Shown piece by piece: positions 16,175 to 24,031 of a stretch of DNA of 51,651 bases (positions are counted from its first letter, which is position 1; the number at the start of each line of letters is the position of its first letter). The DNA comes from a virus, in IMG/VR virus record IMGVR_UViG_3300046491_000457, positions 1 through 51,651 of that record. One strand, given 5' to 3'. The position numbers and the translations under genes were made by a program. The notes beneath the pieces are model-generated. The model saw only the letters and a program-made list of their open reading frames with translations, was not told the DNA's origin and made no database searches.

Positions 16175-17988
16175 CGTTCTGGGCTCCTGAAATCTTCCAT
16201 CGTTGACTCAGTCAGTCCGCTCATCTGCTCGTTGTAGAGCTGCTTGACCTTTTCCGTGTCGGCGCCGTGGATATGGAACTGGCGGTTATCGGTGTAGGCA
16301 GGGGCTGCCGCGGCTGGCATGGCCTGCTGACTCGGGGCTTCTGCGGCTTTGGCCGGGGGCTGCACGACCGCATCCACTGAGTATTCCCGTGGCGGTTTGC
16401 GGTAGGAGTCGAGCCACGACTTGGTCTGGTCTAGAAAGCCTTCCTGCGGCTGCTCTGGCTTTCCGTAACCGGCGCGGAGCTTCGTCAGTTGCTCGTCGGT
16501 GACTTCGGGAGCCGCCGACTTGGTGTTGCCTGACCCCGCATATGACTGGGCCAGTTCGCCGCGACGCTGCGCCTCACCTGCACGGTCGGCAGGCCGCTCG
16601 TACTCCGATGAAACGATTCCAGCAGCTTCCTGCGGGCTGGCGGCGAGACGCAGCTTGTCGCCGGCGGCGCGCTCCTTGCCCCGCGTCAATTCATGGTTGA
16701 TGAACTCAAGCTGCTCAGCGGCAGAGGCTTTGCGGATATCTTTGCCTGAGTACTTCGCGAAGTTGTCCTGGCGGTCCTTATGCCACTGCGCCAGGCCGTA
16801 AGCCTGGCCGCCGTCACCGACAGCATCCGACCGGAAGCCGCTTTCCTGCTCGATGTTCGCAGCGATACCCATGGCCTGCTCTTCGGTCCAGCCTTTCTGC
16901 CGGAAGAAGTCGATCGTCGCGCCCGCCGCTTCTGCACCGCCTTTCTTCAGGCGGTTGTTGAGCAGTTCACCGTCTTCGCCCTCATTCAGCTTGCTCGAAT
17001 AGAGCACAGCGGCGGCAGTCCCGCCGGCAACTGCAAGCATGGACGCCCCGCCAGCCGCGGCACCTGCACCGGCAGCACCCGCTGCACCTGCCGCGCCGGT
17101 AGCAGCAGCGCCAGCACCGGCTGCGCCAAGGCCGACCAACGCCCGTAGCGCGGCCAGCCCCTTGAGCGCACTCGCTCCACCCATCAGCGCAACGGCTACC
17201 GACACAAGCTCGATGTTTTTCGCCAGACCGCCGAAGAACTCCTGCAGCCCTGAATCGACCAATTCCTTGTTGTCTCGGTAGAAGGCGACAAAGTCTTCGG
17301 CCATTTCGGCGAAGGCCGGCGCCAGCTCACCCGCGATGGTGTTGCCGATGTCGGTGAACACCTGATCCAGTTCGCTGGACGCCTTCGTCAGACGGGCAGA
17401 GTCGTCGATCTGCTTCTGTGTCATAACGGCCAGCTTGCCGCGAACGTCCAACTGCCTTTCGACCTCGGCGCGACCGCGCATCAGCAGGCGGACCGTGGAA
17501 TCATCAAAGCCCAGCGCGTTACCGGCCAGACGCTGATTGAGCGGCGTCATGTGTTCGAACTCGCCCGCGATGTTGGCGAGCGCTTCAGCTGTATCCTGCG
17601 CCTTGATGATCACGTCGGGATTTAGCCCGAGCTTTGCCACATCCCCGAACCATCCGGTGTTGCCTGTGATGGGGGATGCCATCAGGTCCTGAATCTTCTT
17701 CATTGCCGAAAAGGCGTCGGCAGCGTTGCCTCCCTGTGCTGCCAGAGCCTGGCCGAGAGCCTGCACGTTCTGGGTGCTGAGCCCGGTCAATTTGTTGAAG
17801 TTGTTCAGCTCGGTGCCAGCGTTCTTGAAATCGCCTACCACCTTGTCGATCGCGAGCTTGCTGGCCAGCACGGCGCCGAACTGCAGGGCGGATCTGGTGA
17901 GCCCGCCGAACGCCGCGTCGGCCTTCTGGAATGACTTCTCGTCGACCTTGAGTCCGAGCGAGATAAGGAACGATTCCAACACCTTCAC
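16171..17988 (-). CDS. Tape measure protein with internal lysozyme domain
   Basis: A 605-residue tail-length determinant and chaperone substrate. Residues 1-260 are the helical tape-measure part. Residues 262-330 are an Ala/Gly-rich hydrophobic stretch that could insert in the host membrane. Residues 352-470 match a phage tail lysozyme domain, with NIEQESGFRS (378-387, catalytic Glu candidates E380/E382) and YGLAQWH (397-403). A flexible Pro/Ala-rich end follows. It should open local peptidoglycan during DNA entry. The start is GTG at 17986-17988, with GGAGAA upstream. It is short for a tape measure, so a short tail is expected. Confidence 0.88.
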   Translation of the reverse strand: MKVLESFLISLGLKVDEKSFQKADAAFGGLTRSALQFGAVLASKLAIDKVVGDFKNAGTELNNFNKLTGLSTQNVQALGQALAAQGGNAADAFSAMKKIQDLMASPITGNTGWFGDVAKLGLNPDVIIKAQDTAEALANIAGEFEHMTPLNQRLAGNALGFDDSTVRLLMRGRAEVERQLDVRGKLAVMTQKQIDDSARLTKASSELDQVFTDIGNTIAGELAPAFAEMAEDFVAFYRDNKELVDSGLQEFFGGLAKNIELVSVAVALMGGASALKGLAALRALVGLGAAGAGAAATGAAGAAGAAGAGAAAGGASMLAVAGGTAAAVLYSSKLNEGEDGELLNNRLKKGGAEAAGATIDFFRQKGWTEEQAMGIAANIEQESGFRSDAVGDGGQAYGLAQWHKDRQDNFAKYSGKDIRKASAAEQLEFINHELTRGKERAAGDKLRLAASPQEAAGIVSSEYERPADRAGEAQRRGELAQSYAGSGNTKSAAPEVTDEQLTKLRAGYGKPEQPQEGFLDQTKSWLDSYRKPPREYSVDAVVQPPAKAAEAPSQQAMPAAAAPAYTDNRQFHIHGADTEKVKQLYNEQMSGLTESTMEDFRSPER

Positions 17989-18003
17989 GGGCTGTTCTCC
18001 TGG

Positions 18004-18189
18004 CTACTTGGGGCGATTGGCTTCAGCCAGATGGCGGGCGTACAGCATTTCATCCATGGCGAGATTGGCCCGCCTCACCCACCCGAGCGAGTAGGTGCCG
18101 TCCTGCAAGTCCTTGTAGGTGCACAGCGGCGGGCAGAGACCGGGAATCCCTATGCAGGGACGCCAGAGCTCCCAGTCGATTGCGGGGTT
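18004..18189 (-). CDS. Downstream frame of the tail assembly chaperone (-1 frameshift product)
   Basis: An open frame of at least 62 codons overlaps the end of the chaperone gene in the -1 frame and runs past its stop to a TAG at 18004-18006. It encodes WELWRPCIGIPG, then CPPLCTYKDLQDGTYSLGWV and ends AEANRPK. It has no start codon or ribosome site in its protein-like part, so expression by a ribosomal -1 shift, as for lambda G/GT, is the best explanation. It lies exactly between the chaperone and tape-measure genes. I could not pin down a canonical slippery heptamer. Confidence 0.75.
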   Translation of the reverse strand, partial: NPAIDWELWRPCIGIPGLCPPLCTYKDLQDGTYSLGWVRRANLAMDEMLYARHLAEANRPK

Positions 18190-18635
18190 GAGTCGTTCTC
18201 CTGACTCTGATCCACCGCCTCGGCTGAATCGGTAGATTTCTGGAAGAGGGTCAGGAGTCCGGTAAAATCCTCGAACGCATTCCCCAGCGCCAGAACGACC
18301 AGGGTGAAGTAGGTCTTCAGGCGTCCGGAGAAGTCATTCAGCGTGAGCGGCGTGGTCTCGCCTTCCTTGAAGAGCTTGCCCAGCATGCTGTCGCAGATGA
18401 AATTGAAGTCATCCTCCGGAACGCGCGAGAGCATGGTGCCGACGATGCTGCCAGCAATGGCGATCGAGGACGCGCCGCCAACCTCAGCCAGCGCCAGGCC
18501 GCGAATCATCGGCTCGACCCCGTACTTACCCAGCCGGAACAGCACGGCGCGCTGCTTCTCTGCGCTGGGCATGGCAAAGCGGTAGGTCACACCCTCGAAC
18601 GTAATTGTCCGAACCATGGACTCAGCGGCATTCAT
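18150..18635 (-). CDS. Tail assembly chaperone (G-like)
   Basis: A 161-residue protein in the position of the tail chaperone, between tube and tape-measure genes. The ordered part (residues 8-130) ends in an acidic, Ser/Gln-rich tail (STDSAEAVDQSQENDS) typical of the pre-frameshift chaperone. It should bind the tape measure and recruit tube subunits. The ATG overlaps the tube gene's stop (ATGA). The -1 frame beyond the stop encodes an extension, listed separately. Confidence 0.8.
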   Translation of the reverse strand: MNAAESMVRTITFEGVTYRFAMPSAEKQRAVLFRLGKYGVEPMIRGLALAEVGGASSIAIAGSIVGTMLSRVPEDDFNFICDSMLGKLFKEGETTPLTLNDFSGRLKTYFTLVVLALGNAFEDFTGLLTLFQKSTDSAEAVDQSQENDSTPQSTGSSGVPA

Positions 18636-19036
18636 ACAATCACGCCTTTGTTGAATTCCATGACGAAGGTGGCGTCGTTCATGCCTGGGCCGCCTCGGGC
18701 CATGGATTTGCCTTTGGTGACCACACCCTCAGAAAAGACGCCGCCTTCCAGTCCCGCGATAGACGCGTACGACCCGGACACCTCGGCCTTCGCAGTTACC
18801 TGCGATTGCATCGCCAAAGCTTGAGGACTGCCCGGCATGAAGTTGACAGTCAGTCTCAGCCCTGGGTTTTTACGGTGAAAGCGCACTGCATTGCCGCCAA
18901 GGCCTCGGGATAGGATTGCGTTGTCATCAATCCACTCAAGGGTAAACGGTGGGTCAGTGCGGCCCCAGTCATCCAGCACACCAACGCCGGTGATCACCAC
19001 AATCGTGTTTTCTACAGAAAGGTCATTCAAGGCCAT
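18632..19036 (-). CDS. Tail tube protein (DUF3277)
   Basis: A 134-residue inner tube subunit. DUF3277 features are the start ALNDLSVENTIVVITG, FTLEWIDDNAILSR near 31-44 and the C-terminal GPGMNDATFVMEFNKGV. It polymerises into the tube inside the sheath. AAGGAG stands nine bases before the ATG, suggesting strong translation. It directly follows the sheath gene. Confidence 0.92.
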   Translation of the reverse strand: MALNDLSVENTIVVITGVGVLDDWGRTDPPFTLEWIDDNAILSRGLGGNAVRFHRKNPGLRLTVNFMPGSPQALAMQSQVTAKAEVSGSYASIAGLEGGVFSEGVVTKGKSMARGGPGMNDATFVMEFNKGVIV

Positions 19037-19049
19037 GCTCTATTGCTCC

Positions 19050-20180
19050 TTAATCAACTTGAACCGTGACATCGACGGTATGGATGGCACCGGCCCGGAA
19101 CAGGCGCATGGTGATGGGGGCGGCGGCGCGGGCAGACCGTTCGGCATCGCTGATGTCGAGGATGTCGTTCGCCACGGTCAGAACCTCGTAACCCCGGCTC
19201 AGCACTTCCTCGCCAGTCTCATCACTGGTGTAGGTCTGCGCGCCGAGATAACCGTTGTCGATGAACTTCTCCCCGATCTGGGCAGCAGCATCGATCAGGA
19301 TTTGCTGGCCTTCAGGGGTCTGCTTGGCCTTGGTCGGAATCGTTGCGAGGGCGTTGTACAGGCCGACAGTGAGGAAGTTGACGAAGGCGTCCAGGTTGAA
19401 CACATCGTCGATGAACTCGCCGAACGTCGAGGTCGATTTCGAGTTGATGACGCGCCCGTTGTCGACTTCGCCGCCGGTCTCCACCTTGGTGTAGAACACG
19501 GCGCCTTTCTGCTTCATCGCTGCGTATGCAGTCTTGGTCAGGTCTTCAGCGTCGATGCCCGGCAGTTTCTTGAATTCACCGGTGATTGTGGTGTTCGCCG
19601 CGTTGAAGTTCACGCGACTGAATACGGCGGCCAGTTCAAAGCCAGCGTAGGGCGCAGTTGCGTGGCTGAGCACGAACATGCGGCGCGAACCCTGCGTCAC
19701 TGCTTTGCTGACGATGTCCGTCGACAGCGATGGATCACGCACCGCTGCCTGGCTGGTGGTGTAGGCGTAGAACTTGCCAGCTGCATCGCCGGCGGTCGCC
19801 AAGGCAAGCACATCAGCATCGTTCGCGCGAATGGCTGTTTCGAACTCGAACCAGTAGAACCAGACGCCCTTGTTGATCGCGTCGTTCATCGACTCGACAG
19901 GCGTGTCGTCCTCGAGGCGCAGATAGATGCGCAGCGACTTCGGCTTAGGAATGGCAGAGAACCAAGCCAGCGCCGCCTTGTATGGGTCGGACGCTATGTC
20001 GAAATCCTTGGCTACTGCGGACGGGCTGCCGTAGTCGCGGTAGCTGCCCTCTGCAAAGGTCGCATCGCTGGACGAGTCGAAATCAGCGAAGACCATGCCC
20101 GCGCCGAAGTTGGCAGTGCCGAGCCCGGCCGAACTGATCAGCGTGGTGATGTTGATGATGTCTTCAGCCGGATAAGCCAT
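19050..20180 (-). CDS. Contractile tail sheath protein (DUF3383)
   Basis: A 376-residue sheath protein of the DUF3383 family. It is recognised by the overall pattern (an N-terminal I..ITTLISSAG handle, AALAWFSAIPKPKSLRIYLR around 70-90, and ITMRLFRAGAIHTVDVTVQVD at the C-terminus). It makes the tail contractile and so places the phage among myoviruses. A purine-rich AGGGGA precedes the ATG. Its start overlaps the previous gene by 17 bp. Confidence 0.92.
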   Translation of the reverse strand: MAYPAEDIINITTLISSAGLGTANFGAGMVFADFDSSSDATFAEGSYRDYGSPSAVAKDFDIASDPYKAALAWFSAIPKPKSLRIYLRLEDDTPVESMNDAINKGVWFYWFEFETAIRANDADVLALATAGDAAGKFYAYTTSQAAVRDPSLSTDIVSKAVTQGSRRMFVLSHATAPYAGFELAAVFSRVNFNAANTTITGEFKKLPGIDAEDLTKTAYAAMKQKGAVFYTKVETGGEVDNGRVINSKSTSTFGEFIDDVFNLDAFVNFLTVGLYNALATIPTKAKQTPEGQQILIDAAAQIGEKFIDNGYLGAQTYTSDETGEEVLSRGYEVLTVANDILDISDAERSARAAAPITMRLFRAGAIHTVDVTVQVD

Positions 20181-20721
20181 TTACTTCCCCTTGCGCGATC
20201 GCGCCAGATTTTTCGGTTTGCACGTTGAAACCGACGCGATAGATCCGCTGCACGCGGTCTTCTGCGATGGATTCGCCGTAGAGGTAGAGAGTGAGCTGGG
20301 CTCGTTCTTCCATGGCCGCCTGATACAGGCCGGTCAGGTTGTTCGCCGACGACACGCGCGACCATCCGAGCTTGTCGCGGCGCATGATGTTCTTGATGGG
20401 CTCACGCTTGTTTGCCTCGTTGATCGAGGCTGCGTAGGCCATGGCGCCTGTGCGGTAGAAGTTCAGGCTGAACCCCAGCGTGAACTGGGTCGCAACCCGA
20501 ACGATGACGTCCTCGTATTGAGGGTCGTCCAGTGCCGGCACGTTGCGCTGAGTGACGTTGGCTTGCCCGAACTGCGCAGGGTCTTGCAGGCGAACCGCGC
20601 AATACGGTCCCGCTGGAGAAGGGCCGTCAGGGTCGCCGATGATGACGTGATCAGCAGGAAGGCCGGTCGCCGCGACAACGATCCGGCAGACCGTCTTGCA
20701 CAACGCTTTGGTGTCAAGCAT
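20164..20721 (-). CDS. Neck / tail-terminator protein (LIC_12616-like)
   Basis: A 185-residue protein resembling the phage neck-terminator gp12-like family. Typical segments are GPYCAVRLQDPAQFGQ (38-53) and the later FSLNFYRTGAMAYA and LGWSRVSSANNLTGL. It likely caps the tube and sheath at the neck. It overlaps neighbours on both sides, consistent with co-translation. Confidence 0.75.
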   Translation of the reverse strand: MLDTKALCKTVCRIVVAATGLPADHVIIGDPDGPSPAGPYCAVRLQDPAQFGQANVTQRNVPALDDPQYEDVIVRVATQFTLGFSLNFYRTGAMAYAASINEANKREPIKNIMRRDKLGWSRVSSANNLTGLYQAAMEERAQLTLYLYGESIAEDRVQRIYRVGFNVQTEKSGAIAQGEVNGLSG

Positions 20722-21133
20722 TGGCCTGGCCCTCCAGCTTGGATATTTCGTCCGGATCCAGCTTGGCGATCACGGCCCGGCAGAAGTTGTGCCACGGCCT
20801 GAAATCGGTCGCGATGGACTTCCACCAGGTGGCCGGTTTATCAGGCGTCTCGGCGAACACCAGGATGTCGGCGAGCTTTCCTGCGGTTGATGGCTCGATC
20901 CCTTTGCCGTCGTTGCGATGGATCACACGCACGTCATTGATCCGCTCTGCACCGATCTGCAGGAATTCGATTTCCTTGTCACTCACCGGCTGCACGTTCG
21001 CGTCGAAGGTGTCGAAGTAGACCAAGGTCAGCTTTTGCTCGAAGTCCACCACCGCGCTGGCGTAGCGATTGAGCTGCACGCCCTTGTGGGTGATGAAAGG
21101 GCCGCTGACGTGGCCGCGCATGTTCAGGCCCAT
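20714..21133 (-). CDS. Neck/head-tail joining protein, unknown family
   Basis: A 139-residue protein without a motif I can name. Its middle contains VSDKEIEFLQIGAERINDVRVIHRND, and it has PATWWKSIATDFRPWHNFCRA toward the end. Its position between the gp10-like protein and the tail terminator is where small connector or collar proteins are coded in such phages. It overlaps the next gene by 8 bp. Confidence 0.65.
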   Translation of the reverse strand: MGLNMRGHVSGPFITHKGVQLNRYASAVVDFEQKLTLVYFDTFDANVQPVSDKEIEFLQIGAERINDVRVIHRNDGKGIEPSTAGKLADILVFAETPDKPATWWKSIATDFRPWHNFCRAVIAKLDPDEISKLEGQANA

Positions 21134-21636
21134 CAGATTCCCTCTTCGATAGGGTCGCTTCCATCGTCAAGGACGTAGCGAATCGAGCCGAGCAGTCCAG
21201 CGTTGCCGGTGTCGATAAGGGGATTGTCAGCCCCTTTTTTGGCTATGGTCGACGCAGCGTTTGCTGGGGTGCGAAGGTCGATGATTTCTTTCTTGACGTG
21301 ATCCTGGGCGAGGTTGCCCATCTTGTTCAGCAGCATGAGCATGGTCATGTCACCGCTGAGCACTTTGGGGATCATGATTTGTGCGAGGCGCCGGTACTGC
21401 GGCGCGCCCTTGTCGATGGCCGGAGCGAGAAACGGTCGCGCTGGGATATGGCCATCGGCAGAGCCGAAGTTGTTCACCGCTGCGATGGTGGCGATGTTAT
21501 TGCCATCCTCGTAGGTGCCTGCGCCTTTGGGCACACCGACTAGGATTCGAGTGTCGTCTTTCAGTCGTTGTGCAAGATCCTTCAGGGCCTGCTCAACCTG
21601 CTGCTTGCCGATGAGGCTTACGGTGGGGGCGATCAT
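21133..21636 (-). CDS. HK97 gp10-like head-tail/tail-completion protein
   Basis: A 167-residue protein. Features of the gp10/tail-completion group are IATIAAVNNFGSADGHIPARPFLAP (48-72) and the C-terminal PLIDTGNAGLLGSIRYVL, where PLIDTG..L..SI is the usual end. It likely joins the tail to the neck. ATGA overlap with the preceding gene. Confidence 0.8.
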   Translation of the reverse strand: MIAPTVSLIGKQQVEQALKDLAQRLKDDTRILVGVPKGAGTYEDGNNIATIAAVNNFGSADGHIPARPFLAPAIDKGAPQYRRLAQIMIPKVLSGDMTMLMLLNKMGNLAQDHVKKEIIDLRTPANAASTIAKKGADNPLIDTGNAGLLGSIRYVLDDGSDPIEEGI

Positions 21637-22067
21637 ACGCAGATGGCTCCCATGCCAGCCCGGTTGACCAGGTGCAGGTATTCAAGGCCATATGGAGTGA
21701 GCGCCAGTGCTGCCTCCCACGCCGTCAGCGAGGCGTTCGCAGCAGGAACCGCATAAGACACGGACTCGTCTCGCACGCTCTTGCTGGACACGGCGTAGGG
21801 TGTCGAGGCGCTACCGTCCGACGAGGTTGCATCGGAGGTTGCTGCCCTCCACGTCAGATAATGAGCCGTAAGGGCGAACCATCCGCGCTGCAGGAACGAA
21901 TAGGGCTGGTAAAGGCCCCAGCGGCAGGCGCCGAGCTCACTTTTGGCGATGTTCAGCGCCTTGGTGATCTTGGCGTCCGACCATTTGACCGGCTCTGCGA
22001 ACTCTTCGTAGAACTCGCGGAAGTCCGCGACGATCTGCGGCGTCACATCAACATTGATTTCTGCCAC
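21633..22067 (-). CDS. Head-tail adaptor (DUF4054)
   Basis: A 144-residue adaptor of the DUF4054 family. It has F..FYEEFAEPVKWSDAKITKALNIAKSEL near the start and QRGWFALTAHYLTW around 60-73. Such proteins bind below the portal. I chose the GTG at 22065-22067 with AGAGG eight bases upstream. A longer in-frame ATG at 22100 would start inside the preceding terminator. It is coupled to the next gene by overlap. Confidence 0.8.
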   Translation of the reverse strand: MAEINVDVTPQIVADFREFYEEFAEPVKWSDAKITKALNIAKSELGACRWGLYQPYSFLQRGWFALTAHYLTWRAATSDATSSDGSASTPYAVSSKSVRDESVSYAVPAANASLTAWEAALALTPYGLEYLHLVNRAGMGAICV

Positions 22068-22089
22068 GTCGCGCACCTCTGAAATGAAT

Positions 22090-22112
22090 AAGCCCCGCAC
22101 TTGGCGGGGCTT
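22090..22112 (-). terminator. Hairpin between capsid-proximal gene and adaptor
   Basis: AAGCCCCGC, loop and GCGGGGCTT form a perfect 9-bp stem. On the minus strand only ATT-CATT follows. It is probably a weak terminator that lowers expression of the neck genes relative to the capsid genes just upstream. Confidence 0.6.
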
Positions 22113-22130
22113 CTGTGTAGCGGGTCAGCC

Positions 22131-22523
22131 TTACTTCTTGGCGAGCGCCGCCTTCAGGTCCGTCTCCAGCTTCTGGGAACGAGCCTGCTCCTCGGTCAGC
22201 TTGTCCTGCGCAGTCTTGAGCTGGCCCGGCAGGTCCTTCAGGTCCGTCTCCAGCTTCTGACGGCTGGACTGCTCAGCAAAGAGCTTGTCCTTGTAGTGTT
22301 GATTCTCGTCCTGGAGCGTACGAATCAGTGCTGAATAGTCAGCTCCGCCTTCATCAGCCTTGTCCGGCGCACCAGTAACCAGCACGCCGTGCTGTTCCCA
22401 GAACGAGCCTTTCGCCAGTTCGTACTGAGCATCGGTGGTTTGCTCACCGACACCCACCGAGCTGCCATCCGACAGGAACACCGGATTGGCGCTGGTATTG
22501 GTGTAAACCTTCTTCGAAGTCAT
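22131..22523 (-). CDS. Coiled-coil virion-associated protein, unknown
   Basis: A 130-residue protein. The first 55 residues are a small beta-rich part (VYTNTSANPVFLSDGSSVGVGE). The rest is a Gln/Lys/Glu-rich coiled coil. The coiled coil contains an internal repeat of QKLETDLK 28 residues apart, matching a 25-bp DNA repeat. AAGGAGG before the ATG and its place right after the major capsid gene suggest an abundant structural or decoration protein. The function is not recognised. Confidence 0.7.
   Translation of the reverse strand: MTSKKVYTNTSANPVFLSDGSSVGVGEQTTDAQYELAKGSFWEQHGVLVTGAPDKADEGGADYSALIRTLQDENQHYKDKLFAEQSSRQKLETDLKDLPGQLKTAQDKLTEEQARSQKLETDLKAALAKK
22151..22259. repeat. 25-bp direct repeat inside the coiled-coil gene
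   Basis: The same 25 bases, starting CCTTCAGGTCCGTCTCCAGC, occur at 22151-22175 and 22235-22259, 84 bp (28 codons) apart. They encode the repeated QKLETDLK. This suggests a recent in-frame duplication of one coiled-coil unit, so the gene may vary in length between relatives. Confidence 0.8.
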
Positions 22524-22532
22524 GTGACCTCC

Positions 22533-23510
22533 TTAGATGCCGTCGACGTAGGCGTGGGACATCGGAACGCGCAGCTCTGTACCAGCAGTGCGCACCACAC
22601 CGGCCGCCTCGAAGCGCAGACCGCCGTGAGACGGGATAGGCGCGTTCAGCGTGTACGGCATTGGCAGGTGGAACTTCGCGAACTGGGCGTTTTTGGTGTA
22701 CGCCATCATCCGGTCAGTACCGCCGACGCCGGCACCTGCCAGCTGCAGGATTGGCTCGAAGGTGATGTTCAGCACCCGTTCCAGGTAGCTGATCAACGTT
22801 TCCGAGGTGTTCGGGATGCGGAATGTGGTCAGTTGCCCGTACTGCTTGAGCGGCAGCAGGATGTGGGTCGGACGGAAGATGCTGTTGGTTTGCACCGAGT
22901 AAACCTGAAGGATCAGGTTGTTCAGCAGGGTCAGCATGTCGCTTGCTGCGGCATCCGGCGTCTCGGCCAGGATCTGAGCGAAGGTCTTGTTCGCACCGCC
23001 CAGCAGAGTGCCGGTAGCGAGAACAGGAACGCCCGGATACTTGATCAGACCGCCAGTTGCCAGTGAGGGCCAGCGCGCATCACCCACCATCGCAACGCGG
23101 TCAAGCCATTGCTCGGTCAGGGTGCGGGTCGCGATCGGCTTCTCAGCCAGGTAGTTGATCGCACCGCCGAAGCCCTGCGCGTTCGCCATTTCCATGGCCT
23201 TGCCGACTTCGATCTGGGTGTAGGTGTAGCCCAGGCCAGCCTGGACCACGTCAACGCCACCGATCTTCGATGCGATCTCAGCCAGCGGGAAGTCGTGGGA
23301 CAGGTCGCCGATTGGAGCAGGCTCACCCTTGTAGTCGAGGACCTTGAAGCCGATCGACTCGATGTAGTCCGGTGCCGAGGTGTCGACATTCAGCACGCGG
23401 GGATACTTGATCTCCGCGTACGGCTGACGCAGCACTTCCTGTTCGATATACGTCAGGTTGCCGATCAGAAAGCCCAGTTGCGCTTGGGCCTGTGCGTCCA
23501 TTGTTCTCAT
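22533..23510 (-). CDS. Major capsid protein (DUF2184)
   Basis: A 325-residue HK97-fold capsid subunit of the DUF2184 family. Features include AQLGFLIGNLTYIEQEVLRQ near the start, VQAGLGYTYTQIEVGKAMEMA around 88-108 and the C-terminal GGLRFEAAGVVRTAGTELRVP. AAGGAG seven bases before the ATG indicates high expression. It follows the protease and decoration genes in the normal head order. Confidence 0.93.
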   Translation of the reverse strand: MRTMDAQAQAQLGFLIGNLTYIEQEVLRQPYAEIKYPRVLNVDTSAPDYIESIGFKVLDYKGEPAPIGDLSHDFPLAEIASKIGGVDVVQAGLGYTYTQIEVGKAMEMANAQGFGGAINYLAEKPIATRTLTEQWLDRVAMVGDARWPSLATGGLIKYPGVPVLATGTLLGGANKTFAQILAETPDAAASDMLTLLNNLILQVYSVQTNSIFRPTHILLPLKQYGQLTTFRIPNTSETLISYLERVLNITFEPILQLAGAGVGGTDRMMAYTKNAQFAKFHLPMPYTLNAPIPSHGGLRFEAAGVVRTAGTELRVPMSHAYVDGI

Positions 23511-23521
23511 GTGAGCGCTCC

Positions 23522-24031
23522 TTAAGCGGCAATGGTGGTTGGGTTGATGGCCTTGACTTGCATCAGTGCCAACTCACCGGCCGCAGCAGCGGTCAGGAAG
23601 GTGCAGCCCGGAAGCAGGTGATTGCCGGCGGTGCTGGCGTTGGTCAGTTCGCCAGTGGTTGGCTTGGCGTAGACCTGAGCACCGACGGTGGCACCATCGA
23701 TGGTCTTGACCCAGATGCGGCCATGGCTGACACGGCTGGTTTCTTCACCGACGCGGTAGCTGCCTGGAAGGTTCGCGCTGCCTTGACCTTGGCCGGTCAC
23801 GTAGCTGGTGCTGACGCCTACGGTCTTGGCCACGGAGATGCCGAGGAAGAAGCCCACGCCTGCGCCAGGCAGGGCATCACGCTTGGAGGCGGAGCCAGAG
23901 ACCACGGCGCGGGCGAACGGGATGACAACGTCTGCCACACCGGTGGTGACGTCGGCCATAGACAGGTCATTGATCTGACCTTCGTAGGCCTTGCCAGCGT
24001 ACTGGCCAAAGGTATCAATTGCGGTGGCCAT
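23522..24031 (-). CDS. Capsid decoration / structural cement protein
   Basis: A 169-residue protein with a beta-rich, Gly/Ala/Ser-rich composition. It contains ARAVVSGSASKRDALPGAG near 40-58 and the GRIWVKTIDGATVGAQVYAKP segment near 105-125, where such cement proteins have the same layout. It lies between protease/scaffold and major capsid genes, where the head-stabilising protein is usually coded. GAGGTG precedes the ATG. Confidence 0.75.
   Translation of the reverse strand: MATAIDTFGQYAGKAYEGQINDLSMADVTTGVADVVIPFARAVVSGSASKRDALPGAGVGFFLGISVAKTVGVSTSYVTGQGQGSANLPGSYRVGEETSRVSHGRIWVKTIDGATVGAQVYAKPTTGELTNASTAGNHLLPGCTFLTAAAAGELALMQVKAINPTTIAA

Noticed and set aside
18891-20228. 445-codon plus-strand ORF opposite the sheath gene
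   Set aside because: The opposite strand codes the recognised DUF3383 sheath. Long antisense frames are common in GC-rich codon usage.
22151-22259. Repeated 25-mers considered as a CRISPR-like or iteron array
   Set aside because: There are only two copies in frame within a coiled-coil gene. They reflect a protein repeat.
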